Part shown: positions 10,303 through 22,746 of the stretch, piece by piece
How the letters are laid out: each line of letters begins with the position of its first letter
Numbering within the stretch: position 1 is the stretch's first letter
DNA from: Thelephora terrestris
Lineage: Eukaryota; Basidiomycota; Agaricomycetes; Thelephorales; Thelephoraceae
DNA: 64,000 nucleotides
Direction of reading: 5' to 3'
Assembly (NCBI GenBank): GCA_015956445.1
Contig: WIUZ02000009.1
Span: 992,001 to 1,056,000, forward strand
Made by a program: the position numbers and the translations under genes
Notes under the pieces: generated by a model
Databases searched by the model: none
What the model saw: only the letters and a program-made list of their open reading frames with translations
Told to the model about the DNA's origin: nothing

Positions 10303-10989
10303 AAACGAGTTGGTCAAACCCGAATTCACGTAAATTGTCATTTTTGCAATGAAGAGGTTTTATGCACTACCGTCTGTGCAGGATTTTGTCGCCAATGTGC
10401 GAAGTCCGGCGGATGGAACTCGTACCATAGTGGTGGAATTAATCACACCGCACACGAACTTCCTGGGCACAGATTGTGTCCGTCCGACTCACACTGAATC
10501 ACATACGCTCAGACCGCAGCCTCACCGGGGGCCGGGGTTGGAGCTCAGCTTGAAGCTGTTGACATCACCCGTTTCGTTCGCCTTCTCTGGCCTGCACCGT
10601 GGGGGTCCGAACCTCGAACCAGCGAGCGGCCGGTCCCACTGGGCTTGAGAAAAACGGACTCCTTCGTTGGTGTAATTATTAAATGGTAAATCGCAACTGA
10701 TATAAGCATTCTAGATATCCCGCCCCAACAAACACGACAGGAATCGTCAAAGAACCGGCATACAGTACACCGGCTCCAACCAGCTGAGAAACAAAACCAA
10801 GAAAAGAACAAAAAAAACAAGACACGTCCGCGTTATAAGACCTGCACAATGCTCACCACGTGTTACGCACACCGATAGCAAGGGCGTGACCAAAAGAATG
10901 TCTACTATCCTTAAGGTAGGGGGATGTGAGGCAATGCAGGAACCCCCGGAGTCCGTGGGACCACCACTCAAAGTAACGGGCTGGGAAAC
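10303..10989. other. Intergenic, no gene seen
   Basis: I see no supported gene between the poly-C end of copy 3 and the 3' end of the FAD oxidase. Frames here are short, with A-rich or low-complexity translation. Confidence 0.4.
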
Positions 10990-13900
10990 TTAAACGTTCC
11001 CCGCGCTGTTCCTCTGCACATCGTCAGGAAGGTACTTCGGGACGTGGTCAAACGTGGCTTCTGGCTCTCGCCCGCTCGATTCTAAGATATTCCCCTCCTC
11101 GTCCAACGGCCAGAAAGTGTTGCGAAACAAATTCGTTGGGTCATATCTTCGTTTGAGCTCAACAAGCCTGTCCCAGTTCTTTCCGAAACTGGCCTTGGTC
11201 ATCTCCGGGCTCTCTCCGCGACCGAGAAACTGAAAGGCGAGATAAACGATGGTCATCTGGGATGCAGGGAGAATGGGGCACATACACTGGGGAAGGGACC
11301 GCCTTGTGCCACAGGCTTCAATGTCTTGTCTAACCACTGTGAGCGGTTTGGGTCAAACTTCGGACGAGAGCGGAGGGCGGGCGGATCACTCACGTTCTCA
11401 GCCGTATACACACACTTCGGGTCATCGATCCCGAGATCCCATTGGTGTAACGCAGCGACGTTGAAAGTGGCCTCTCGCTGTTCCTTTGGCAAACAAGAAT
11501 TCTCGAAATCTCCTATGGCCCCGCCTGCGAGTTCGAACAACCAAGCTAAATGAGAGAAAATCAACGAACGAGCGACGTAGGTGGTTTGTCTGGGGGAAAA
11601 CGCACTGCAACCAATGGGCGTGTCCGCAAATTCGAGAACGGTTTTGTTGATTATATCGTCCGGAAGGGACGTGATGAGCATCGAACGGATGAACCATTGC
11701 CTTCCAGCTGCCAGAGAAAATTCGAGTGGCACATCAGCATTTGAGCCAGCGAGCGAAGTTGACGACAGCGCTGACCTTTCGCTCTCAAAACCTGGGCGAC
11801 ACTGTCCTGCTGATTCAAAAACGCCTTCTCGTTTACCTCGTTCAACAAACAACCCTCGCCGTCCCAGCTGGAGATTGCTTGCAAGTACTCCATTCCCTTC
11901 TCCTTTGGCCCAACGTAGCACATCTGTATCACAACGAGGGAATCCTGGCCCGCAGGTCCAGCGGTGAGGAGCACATTTGCGTAAAGCTCCCTCGGGGCTT
12001 GCTTTATACAGTCACGGAAATGCCTGATCAACGAAGGCGCTGTCGCTTTGTGGAACCGACTGTTCGTTACGGATGCGATCAGTTTCACGACGCGAGCGCT
12101 GAGAGGAGATAAACCACTCACTAGAGAAGATTTCCAGCAAACACCACGGGGACGGGGAACGCTTTTGCGATGTACCTAGTGGCAACACCGAAACATGAAC
12201 CGGCACCTTTGATTGCCCACCAGAGATCTACGGCCACAACGTCACGTCAGAGACACGGAAGGTCCCCCTAATATTCTTTCATACTTACCGGGGTGCTCCT
12301 CCTCGTTAACGATGACGATACTTCCATCTGCCAATACCATTTCAACCTCCACAATGTTGTCGACACTCAACCCGTGTAACCGACTCAGGAAGCCAAACCC
12401 TCCAAGCATCATTATAGTTGATCCTGTAGGATGCGCGGCGCTGTCCGCCATAGGTAAGCATATCGGGCGATCGGCGGCGGAGCAGAAGTCCGGGATATAC
12501 GTACGTCGGTACATGGTAAGGAACCAGCTCAACCACACCAGTAGCAGATCCCATCGCCTCAACAGGGTTATCAGCGGTGTACATATCTATCTCCTTCTGC
12601 AGTACGCCGGCCCCGAAGGACACATATACGTGGGGGTACCGTGGCTGCGGCGGTGAGCGGTGATCCAACGGAGGATTCTGCCAGTCCGTTAGCGGATAAG
12701 GGCTGACGAGCGACGATGGGCTTGTAGGAAACGAGCTGTCTTCTCCAGCAGAGTAAAGCGAGGAGTGGGGTAAATCATTGGGGATATTCAAAGAAGAGAA
12801 GGTGGGGCCCGAGAAGGGAGTGTTGGAAGAAAAGGTCGGGAATGAAGCAAGTCCCCTAGAGGATTGTATCGATTGCTGGTAAGTAGGTTGCAGAACAGGA
12901 CCAGTATCCTGGGAAGAACCCGCGGATGCGAGATAATCAAATGGTCGGACGCGGCCGGGGAGGCGAGGGGGATCGGCAATGTTTATATGGTCGAATGGGC
13001 CTCTTGCGCTGGCCGGGGAATTTCCCAGACCGGTGTTTGAATACAAGTCGTCAGTCCGGCTTTCGGATATTGCCATTGTAGTCGGGTTAATTCCATAAAC
13101 ACCCTGGCGATCCCCGCCCATATCGAAAGGAGCGGCTTCGCTCCCAGTACTGTCGGCAGCGCCCAAGCGAGGCGCTCTGTAGTCCTGTGGAGGCATCCTC
13201 GGGGTGACACCTGGTTCAGGAGCGAGAGGCGGGCCGCTCAGGAATGACGAGACCCTGGGTGCAGCCGGATCGTATCTCCTCAAACGAGCCTCGTAAGCGA
13301 CTCTCTCTTCATCATCTGCCTCCTCTACCTCCCTTCCGCGTTTCTGGGGAGTAACCGAAGACAAGTCGGTGTCTTGGGGCCCGGGGTTGAGGGCTGCTTG
13401 TGGCTGCCGCGATCTCGCTACCCCCTTACCCTTGTCAGAGGGGGACAATTGGTCCCTCAAACTGACATACTCGCGTGGAATGGAGTCATCGGGGCGGTCT
13501 ACGGAAATGCCTCGAAATCGACTGAGATCGACGATGATGTCACCTAGAAGTTAGCATCGCGCATCAGACACGATAGCAAAGGAGGTTTCCAGGAAGATGC
13601 CGAGACTTGCCTCCTATTGAAACACCTGAAGTACCGAACCCGCCGGCCTTGATTGAGGGCGACAAGCGATGCTCGTTACAAAAAACGACGATCCTAGCGC
13701 CGGAGCTCGTCAACGCGGTGCAAGCAGGATGAAGGAACATCACTCACTTGCTCACATCAGACGCGTCCTCTGGGATCGCAACCGCAACGGCTCTCGTTCT
13801 GATGGCGCCATTGAAAATCTTGGAATGATCCGCGAACCTGCGGGAAGGGGAATTAGGTCGACTGAGCCGGTGACCCCGGAGGGAAAGAGGTTTCGGGGCG

Positions 13901-14016
13901 GAAGCAACGCACGACTGATCGCCCGCGAAGTATACACTTCCTTTGAGCGAGGCTTTGAGGGCTTGAAAGTGAGGTTGGGGTACCTGTTGACTGGGGGGAA
14001 AACCCGGAGTGGTCAT
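10990..14016 (-). CDS. FAD-linked oxidase (BBE/PCMH type) with large disordered insertion
   Basis: A multi-exon gene starting MTTPGFPPSQQ at 14016. In order are FADHSKIFNGAIRTRAVAVAI, the mini-exon motif AGGFGTSG, GDIIVDLSRFRGISVD, VSFGAGVLQKEIDMYTADN, STIMMLGGFGFLSRLHG, LWWAIKGAGSCFGVATRYIA and the C-terminal BBE motif NWDRLVELKRRYDPTNLFRN. These are hallmarks of FAD_binding_4 plus BBE flavoenzymes, which oxidise sugars, alcohols or alkaloid-like substrates with a bicovalent or monocovalent flavin. Between GISVD and VSFGAG lie about 285 Ser/Pro/Asp-rich residues in one open exon (about 13,500-12,640), absent from typical members. No secretion signal is evident. Introns between the C-terminal exons join in phase. 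The substrate cannot be inferred. Confidence 0.85.
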
Positions 14017-14863
14017 GGTCGGAGTTGGGACGAACGAACAGCGAAGGGCGCGACGGATTGCATCACATGGGCAACCCCACGCACCTATTTATCTAGCTCC
14101 CTCACTGTCATTCGGCAAACTCTGTCTTTACGGCAAGTTTCCAGTGCGAATTTGATCAGTGCCCACCGCAAGTGTTCAAACGTTCACTTAGGACTTGACA
14201 CATCGCCTCTCGGCTGTGTGAGGCTGCGAGCTTCGTTGCCCCTCGATGCGTCGAGGGTGGCGTCGGAAACACAAGGGAACCGACCGCCGTTCTCGCCTTC
14301 TCCGCGGAGGGGGCTGATTTGGGTGTAATGATTTACAGCCTCCGCGCTGAGGGTGACGGACAAACCGCCTGGAAGGAAAGTTCACCATCCCCAGGTTGTG
14401 CTACCTACATGTGAAAGCGTTGAGAAGAGCAGGCATATGTCGCGAACCCGTGCAAGACAGGGATGGCCAGGTCCCTACGCCGGTACACCAGTGACCATAT
14501 GGTCTCGTAATACGTGATGCCGACGGGCATCCCAGCCTATGGCACCACGCGTTCCTCCCGCTAAGCCCAATTCATTTGACCCCCGTTGTGGGTTTCGTGG
14601 CTCATTTCCACATAACATGTAACAGGCCCCGGATTGTCAAGTAGCCGGCGGTGGGCCCTCGATGAGAAACCATCGCTGCACAGTTGATGGTATGCTGCCA
14701 TCAACGAGTGGGGTACTGTTCGGACGTTGGCAGAAGCATCTTCTCATACTCATAAGCTTACGATATGCGCAGTTAAGCCCAGGCTCGACATGCTGCAGAA
14801 ACAAGAAGTAATTTTTTCTCCATTAGATCGGACAGATACTGGATTGAACATTTTTCCTGGCTT
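14017..14863. other. Intergenic between FAD oxidase and sulfite reductase
   Basis: About 850 bp holding the promoter side of the FAD oxidase and the 3' side of the sulfite reductase gene. The plus-strand frame at 13,669-14,328 is an antisense shadow of the oxidase 5' exons. I see no independent gene. Confidence 0.4.
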
Positions 14864-17800
14864 TCACGCATTTACTGCGGCCTCACGGTGCACCCCTTCA
14901 CCGCCCATCCCATCGTACCAAGTCAACCCGGACAAAGTGGGCGCAATATACCCCGCCCGAATCACGAAATCTCCAAAGTGCTCGCCTTCTTCACGCTCGA
15001 GCGCATACCGCTTTATCATCGGTCGAAGGATCTCCAGGATCTCTGGTTCGGTCACGGATTCTGTAAACACAGCAACCGAGCGCGCAGTTTCCGACATCAG
15101 TGTCGGTCGTTCGTGGGTGGGAGGATTTGGGATGGACTGACCTCGGTATATTTTGTTCAACCGTTGACCGTAGTACCCACCACCCAATAACATCAAGTAC
15201 GACCCCGGTGCTTTCCCAACAAATGCGACCTCTGTTCAAAGCGTTCAATCAGTCTGTTGAAAGCGCGCGACGAATCTGGACCACGCACCGCCGAGGTAGG
15301 GCCTAGCACAACCATTCGGACATCCAGTCATTCGCATAACGATAGAATCGTTCCGCAACCCGTTCTCTTCGCATATCTTCTCGACTTTCCCAATCAACAC
15401 GGGCAAGTACTGTACAAAAGTCAAGGGTCAGATTCAACAAACAAACGGACCACGTACGCGTTCGGATTCGGCCATGGCAAGTCCTGAACACACACGGTAA
15501 AGCGTCGGACATCAATATGGCTCTCGTACGGGGGTGGTGTGAAGTAAAACGTACCGCACGTCGGGAACGCCACACAAGCCGACGAAGAGAGCCTCAAACC
15601 ACTCTGATTGACATTGTCCAGCTTGTACTCCGCAAGCAAGCGCTTGATCTCTGGTAGTTCTGAGTCTGCAACGTTGGAGATGATGATGTGTTGGTTCGCC
15701 GTCAGCTTGAAATCTCCTTTGTGGACCTTTGCGATCTCCCGCAAGCCACTCTTGAAGTTCTTCTCAGGTTCGTCTTGTACGCGGCCGTTCTCGATGAAGG
15801 TAGTATAGTGGTGTCGGCCGTCTTCACCAGTTACCCAACCGAACTCGTCGACGTTGCTCGTGAAGTTGAACGGGCGAGCGGGTTGAAGCTTGTACCCAAG
15901 CCGTCGTTCCACTTCCGCCTGGAACTCCTTGAGGCCCATTCGATCAATAGTATACTTCAGCCTGGCGTTCTTGCGACTGCGAAAATGTCAGAAATCGGCA
16001 CCCGCAAGAGATAGCTGGGTTCGAAAAACGCACTCCACCCGATTACCGTTGTCTCGTTGGACCAACATAATTTTCTCCGCCACGTCTTTACCCTGCTCCA
16101 CCGTGCAAAATCCGAGTACATCCGCTGTTCGAGGGTACGTCTTCTTGTTCCCATGGGTTACGCCCATTCCACCTCCAGCGGTGACGTTGAATCCAGCTAA
16201 TCCACCCTTCTCATCCACAATCGCGATGAACCCAACATCGTTGGCGAAGACGTCAACGTCGTTCGAAGGAGGGACGGCAACGGCAACCTTGAACTAAAGG
16301 AACGTTTGAGAAGTTGGGAAGAACAGATCGTGAGGGTTGAGCACACCTTCCGGGGCAGGTAAAGTTCCCCATACAACGGTTCGACATCCTTAATCGAGTC
16401 TCCGGCAACCATCTTCTTATCCAACCAAATCTCGTGGTATGCGGTGGTCTGCGGGATCAAATGTGCGCTGACCGCCTTCGCGAACTGATAGGTTTGGGCG
16501 TGCAACTTCGAACGTGTGGGTATAGCTGAACAAAGTACATTCCTAGAAGCAGGTGAACAACTGGTGACAGGGATTGAGGGAGGGAAACCGACCTATTCAC
16601 ATCTCCGCAAGCAGCGAGGGTATCGAGCAAAGCGCGGTTGATGTCCTGAATAGCAGGCTTCAAGTGACGCTTGATGACACCGTGGAACTGGAACGTTTGC
16701 CTCGTGGTGATTTTGAAAGTTCCGTTCCCGTGCTCGTCCGCAATTTGATCCATCAACAGCCACTGCTGAGGGTCACAGACGCCTCCAGGCATTCGGACGC
16801 GGATCATGAACGAGTAGGCTGGTTCGACACCCTGGGCTTGACGCTCATCTCGAATGTCACGGTCGTCCTGCTGATAGATTCCGTGGAACTTCGTCAGCTG
16901 ACCATCGGCCGGGGAAAGTGCGCCGGTGGTGTTGTCGACGAGACCCTGGGCGATAGTGCCTCGAAGGTACTGGGAAGCGGCTTTGATGTGCTCGTTGGTG
17001 ATTGGTTCAGGTTCGGCCTCGTTGATCTCGATGTTGTCAATGCCCAGTGCCTTCCACAGTTTCGGTTCCCAAAGCTTGTAACCGGTCTCGGGTCCATCAG
17101 CGTCCTGGTCGTCTCCAAGTCCAAGCTCCACGAATCGCTCCGCCCCAAGAGTTTCCACCTTCACGTTGAGCTCCTTGCCCGGCTTATTATAATAGTGAGC
17201 GTCTTCGGGTCTGGGCCAGTAGTGGCTGTCTCCCAAGGCAAAGACGGCGAACTTTGTCTTCGTGAGCGGCTTATCTCCTCGAGTTGAAGCAGCGGAGATG
17301 GCTTTCCACAGGGTCCTTGCGTTCTGCGGGAACTCGCCTTGTCCCGCTGTGGAGGTGACGAACACAACGTACTCCTCCTTCGTAAGGTCATCAATGCTGG
17401 CCGCGTCCATGGTTGAAACCGTGGTGGATAAGCCGCGAAGTTTTCCACGAACAGCCAACCTCTTTGCCATCTTCTCGGCTCTTCCACCATCGGAACCGTA
17501 CAGAACGAGGAGAGGAGGGGCATCGATGTTCGTCAGGAGATCGCTGTACTCCTGTTTGGCGCGGTTCTTTCTAGCCTCCTTAACCGTCTCACCCAAACTG
17601 CTCACGAGCTCGGAAGCGAACTGCGGTTTAGACGTGGTGAGCTGGGAAAGGTGGTTCTGGCGATCCAAGAACTGCTGGAGGTCGTTCTTGACGGAATCCG
17701 AGTCCAGTGTAAAAGGTTCCTTGCCCTCCCGCTCTTTTGCAGGATTCCACCGGTAAAGGGGCCAGTAACCTGCATCGACGGCCAGTTTCGTTTCCTTCAA

Positions 17801-19525
17801 TATATCGAGAACAGAGGTGTCCTCTTTGAAGTAGGGAAGATACGCGAGGACGACACTGGGACCAGCGAACTTATCCGCCTCGATCACCGCCTGAAGCACC
17901 TGGGAGTACGATGAATACACTGCAACGCTTGCAACATAAACATCGCCGTGGTTCATCGCATACAGCCCGATATCCTTTTTGCGCCGATGGGGATCGGCGG
18001 TATTGCGGACGGAGTAGGGGGTGGTATCAAGAATGAGGATGTTGACGTTCAGTCCAGAAGCGATGAGGTGGTGGATACCGGAAGAGCCAATGTCGTATGA
18101 CCACGCGTCTGAACCGATGATCCACCGGGAAGGGCATCGCAGGAGAGAAGTGAGAGGAAGGAGAGGTTGTATGAGGGGACGCGTCGAGAAATTGTTGATG
18201 GAGTTGACGACTTCGTTGGCAGCCGCTTCGCCTTGCACAGGGTGATCACGCGACGCAAGCCATCTGGTTAATGGTTTGTGGAGATCGGCTGGGGTATTAT
18301 AGTCTTGGAGCAAGACCTCAACGAGAGAAACCAGCTCCTCCCTCTGAGCGAGTTGCCTTCGCAGTCTACCCAAGGCATACTCTGGCAATGTCGCCGCGTG
18401 GCCTTCAGAGGAGACCAATGAAGGGGAGTTGACAATGTCCAAGCGGCCGTCGAAAAGGCGGTCGAGGATTTTGGTGTATGATGCTTCGTGCTTGGGGACA
18501 AATGGGGGACTCAAGGTCGACGGAGATCCCTGTGGTAGCGGGCCCAGAGAAAGTTTGACCGAAGAAGACGTTGACGATTCTTCAAGGAGAGCGCGGAGTG
18601 AGTCAAGAGAGATCGACTCTGACGTTCCAAGCGTGACGCTTCGTACTGAGGGCTGAGGGACCGGAAGTTGCTGGACGGCACCGAGAACGTCCAGGTATAA
18701 CGGGGACCACTTTGTCGGCCAATTCCAGGCCTGCTCTAGAACGAGTATCCGCTCAACGGAAGGTGACAAGAGGTCGTGAAGGGAGGGGAGGGGAGAGAGG
18801 AGAGACAAATCAATGAACGCGACGTCATTAATCTCGAGGTTAAATGTCGGGCGCGCTACGGTGATAACGAGAGTTGAGGGAGTGGCAGAACCAGTTCGCG
18901 TGAAGGGACCGGTGGATGAGGCGACGGATTGGTATAAAGCGTACAGGTGGGAAGCGGAATGAGGTTTCGCAGCAGCTCCGTTGATTCCGTTGACCTTAGC
19001 CGTGTCAGACCATAAGAACGCTCGAACCTCGTCATCGGCCAATAACGGAACCGATGCACTCTTGTCGTAGAAAACATGGATGGCGACTTTCTTCTCCACC
19101 CGGGACAACCTCGAGAGTAATAGTGCATTGCGATACGCGTCGTCCGGAGTCCTGGAAAGGACGAAGAACGAAACACTTGAACGGAGGAGTAGGAGATTAG
19201 AGAGGTCTTGATCCGCGTCGGGGAGAGCAACATGCACGACGACGGGTGAGTCCGAAACTTCCTGTAGTGAATGAAGGAGTTGCGTCGGTAGTCGTGGATT
19301 CGAACAGACGGTCACAGAGATCAGACCCTCGTCCTTGTGGCGAAGGAGAGTAGAGCCGATGTCCGCTCCGAAGGGTAGTGAGATAAATTTTGCCTCGGAA
19401 GGTTTCCCATTTGCGTTGTAGGCGTGAGAGAAGGGAGAAACCTGTGGAACTTGCACCTCGCTGTTCACGACGACCGCAGACGAGATGGCGACGACTTGGG
19501 CGACATTGGAGATGATGGAAGGCAT
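14864..19525 (-). CDS. MET5: Sulfite reductase [NADPH] beta subunit (hemoprotein)
   Basis: Eight exons (19525-16593, 16542-16347, 16293-16039, 15969-15555, 15483-15458, 15409-15289, 15231-15142, 15060-14864) join in frame to 1,410 residues, close to yeast Met5. The N-terminal half is transketolase/pyruvate-oxidoreductase-like. A flavodoxin domain follows at about 665-815 ([39 protein letters not shown]). The sulfite/nitrite reductase hemoprotein halves occupy the last 500 residues ([27 protein letters not shown]). The four 4Fe-4S/siroheme cysteines are in ACVAFPTCG and [11 protein letters not shown]. It catalyses the six-electron reduction of sulfite to sulfide in sulfate assimilation, with the NADPH-binding alpha subunit. 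Start chosen at [10 protein letters not shown], the first in-frame ATG. Exon 5 is only 26 nt. Confidence 0.95.
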
Positions 19526-20600
19526 CTTCCAAGCTATAATCAAAATTTCCGAAATGACTTAGCTCGAGCACTCGAGCACGTCATTGGTAATCAGCACGAA
19601 ATACGGGAACAATATCGCGTGTCACTGTCAGCCTATGACGGGATACCGCCTCCCCTTTTTGTGTCCCATTCCACTCGTCAGTTACGCGTGTATTTCCACG
19701 GCGTACAATTCGTAGGAGGCGAATCTTTCACAACCAATCGCGATCGCTCTATCTTGAATGGACCTCCGACTGGCGCCGAACTAGACAACTGACCTCCAGC
19801 TTCCTCCCTCGGCCTCAACGTACAGCCTGAACCACCATTACACTCGTCAACATCCAAACCCCCGAGATTCTTCCCAATGCTTCTCTCCGTTAAGATTGCC
19901 CCCAGACCGATGGCGCGTTGGGCAGCTGTGAATATCTCGTCTTGGAGTCCGTCCTCGACGGAAACCAATTCGGAATCAAGGACTTTTTCTCAGATAACTC
20001 GACGAACCGCATGACCGGTGAGTGTTGCCATGGTCAGGCATCAGAACGGGTATTTCAACGAATGTCCGGTTAAGGCCCAGTGTAATCTTAGTGCATCTAC
20101 ATACGTAGTTTCTTCCCACAACTACCTCGCCCGCCAGCCTTGAGGACCATTGAGGCTGTGGCTTGAGTGTGCGCAAGATTGTTACAAAACCTGCCCAGGA
20201 CTTCATCTGCCCCCTCTACGACAAAAGACACCTTGTCGTCAAGAAACGTGACCTTCGACCCAGTCTCTCCTTCCTGAAGGCGAACAACAACCACTTTACT
20301 ACCAACACTCGTCGTACACTCGGAGTTTCTAGCTGGCGGATCCCCTCCTAACGACCCGATAGACCTTTATGAACTTCGCACCAGCTCAATCATGACAACC
20401 CCCATCGCGTCGACTCATTCAGTCAAAAGTTCCCCGAGTTCGGATGTAGATTGAACCGCCGTCGGGATAAGGTCCTCCAAATTTCCCCCCACGGGTTGCC
20501 GCCAATCGGGAGCTTTAGACCGCGAAATTCAATGCATCTATCGTCCTCCTCTTGAAATGCATACCGGCGACGGTTTGGATTTTCTGCAGCTGAGAGTAGT
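19526..20600. other. Upstream of sulfite reductase, unassigned
   Basis: About 1.1 kb with the sulfite reductase promoter on its left. Minus-strand frames at 19,678-19,968 and 20,097-20,294 (the latter with VTFLDDKVSFVVEGADEVLG) could be exons of an unknown small gene, but I could not join them in phase or recognise a family. Confidence 0.3.
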
Positions 20601-20868
20601 ATATCTTGCGCTCTTTGTGCAATATCCATGCAGTAGAGCTGTCTGTGGGGCTGGCACGCATTGGCAACAACAGTATGTACCACCTGCCGTACTTCCGAGT
20701 ATATAATCTCTAACATCTTGCAACAGAAAATACCGAAAAATCTTCAACATGCAGGGATCTCTTCGGAATGAAAAAGCCTGGGATTGCCACGAGGGAGTAC
20801 CCTCATAAAAGCATTTTACTATCGGTTACATCTTTCATACTTGTTGTTTTCGTTCCTAAATCCTTTTT
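20601..20868 (-). repeat. Shared 3' flank of unit 4
   Basis: In reverse complement this matches 4,375-4,600 downstream of copy 1, including 'attttctgttgc', 'gcaggtggta' and 'tgagggtac'. It marks the distal edge of the inverted unit. Confidence 0.5.
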
Positions 20869-20869
20869 T

Positions 20870-20928
20870 TTCGATCTGAAGTGACCCCCTCCCGGAGTTG
20901 TGTCGATAGAGGGTCGCTTCAGATCGAA
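20870..20928. repeat. Hairpin with 18-bp arms
   Basis: Arms at 20,870-20,887 and 20,911-20,928 (TTCGATCTGAAGTGACCC against its complement with one mismatch) flank a 23-nt loop. In the aligned family this is where copy 2 encodes the start of its Lys-rich tail, and the other copies lack the hairpin. Confidence 0.6.
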
Positions 20929-21046
20929 TTTCCCGAACGCTCCGGCTAATAGCTTGGTGCGTTACGGTGAGCAACTTCCCAATCAATTGAAATCTGGAAA
21001 CCGGACCTGAAGAACCTTTGAAAACCGACGCGCTGGTTGTTTTGTT

Positions 21047-21482
21047 TCACTCAGAGTCTTCCCACTCCCTCGACTTCCTCTTGAAATCGTCACAGCTGTT
21101 GGCGATGCCCTCTACATGCCATGTTTTGGTCTCCTTCCCCTTGTTGTTCCTCGTTTTTTTGAGTACGCCATCTACTTCCACAACGGCGTCGAGGTGCCAG
21201 GCTGCATATCGATTCCAGCCGCCTACATGGCCGGTGCCTCTGGGGGGACATATGTTGGCAGAAATCGGACGGTATCTGGTTCGTCACTCACACGATCTTA
21301 ACCTCGATTCTAGCGTTCGCGCGCTGAAATCCTAGATTCGTTGAGACCCAGTTCGGAATAAGCGGTCCTTCCTCGAGGTAGCGCCTGGCGGTTGGTTCAC
21401 CGCTGTAGACGTGTTCGGCGACTGTGACATGGACAGTGGCCCCAGAGCGCTCTAGAGCTTTGCTAGTGTTTGCACCAGTCAT
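21047..21482 (-). CDS. Small two-exon gene of unknown family, copy 4 (short, probably decayed)
   Basis: Exons 21482-21292 and 21239-21047 have the family intron position and phase and give 127 residues starting MTGANTSKALERS. The core WHLDAVVEVDGVLKKTRNNK and TKTWHVEGIANSCDDFK is kept, but a stop follows REWEDSE where the other copies enter a Lys/Arg-rich stretch. The TATA box found 45-58 bp upstream of copies 1-3 is missing, because about 25 bp are deleted there. An upstream in-frame ATG at 21521 is not conserved. It diverges from the NLR-like gene at 22,747. Loss of promoter and tail suggests a decaying copy. Confidence 0.55.
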
Positions 21483-22746
21483 GATGGGACAGGTCGGAGA
21501 GAGTGGGGAGGGAGCCTTCATCGGGCAACTCAGGGAGGTTTATACCATGTACAGCGCACGCTAATCCAGATACTGTCACAGGGGTGCGGTCAGGAGCCCG
21601 ACCGCTGTTTCGGGATCAGTTATTGCCTCGAAATCCCTCATCAAGAATTCATAAAATGTGACGTCCACGCCAAGACACAGTATACGGTGAGGGGTACGGC
21701 GAGGCGTTCTCCTCAGCTCGCTTTGACCCCCCGGATGCGTGGTCCCCAGCTCGTACGGTGCGCGATCTCCGCGATTCCTTCCATTCATATTTTTTCCAAA
21801 CGTACAGAGGCCGCGTGCGGGGGGACAAATGCAGCCACAGTTAGCCTCTGCTGGGATGGTGAGATCATTTTATGGCTCAGGAGACTTCCTCGCATGAGCA
21901 CACACCATTATGCTCCGTAGCTTCACGTGGCACCCTTCTGCGACGGATGATCGCCTCATCCGGGGCATACCATCGTAGCTCGTTAAGGCCGGCGGGTCGA
22001 TAATCAAGTCAAACTGAACTTGCTATATATGTTTTGGTTGCCTGGTTGGTCGTGTCGAATCGATAGTCATTATGCCCACGACCGGAAGGAAGAGGGTCTT
22101 TCTCTCTGCTCGATCATTGGCGGTTGACTCACTTATGTACTGTCTGCAGGTTTAGATAATGTGAGATCCTGGTACAAACAAACTAACACGACTTGTTCGT
22201 TGCAAACGAAAGGCAGACATCTCTGGCTAAACTACTACGGCCCCGTCAACCGCTTTCGGGGTGACGCTTCGCTTACAGATAACCTCAGATCTCTCGCTTA
22301 CTGTCTGGGTCGCTCGTGAATGTCGTTCGTCGGTGCTTGTGCAATTCAGATACATACCGTTGCCCCGCGTAGTCCTCGGGCGACGATGCGAAGATTTGCG
22401 AGTGCTACTGGGGCCGTTACGCCAGGTAATGTGTCGACGCCCACTGTCGCACGATCTTCCTTGGTCGCCATTCCCCGTCCGGATCTGGGTGGGGTGTTGT
22501 ACAGATACCTGAAGCAGAACTCCCGAGCATTTCAGGCAAATAAGTCTCGCACAGGACCTGTTCTCGGCTTCGCCGGGGCGCGCCCCACCCGCGTTTGACC
22601 ACGTGTTTTTTGGAATGATCCCCTCGATCACTCGACGCTCCTACCATAGCTATCCTCGGGTGTTCCACGACTTGTTACTCAAACCCAGGAACTCAAAAAA
22701 CTCACCTTCAACTACTTTCAAATCCTCGTTTAACCGGAAGAATACG
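21483..22746. promoter_or_regulatory. Shared divergent intergenic region, unit 4
   Basis: About 1.26 kb between copy 4 and the NLR-like gene. The half next to copy 4 matches 9,120-9,676. The half next to the NLR-like gene matches 2,757-3,110. This is the most complete version of the shared intergenic region and links pieces that are separate in the other units. Confidence 0.5.

Noticed and set aside
13669-14328. Plus-strand frame of 219 codons over the FAD oxidase start
   Set aside because: It is antisense to well-supported oxidase exons and has no family resemblance.
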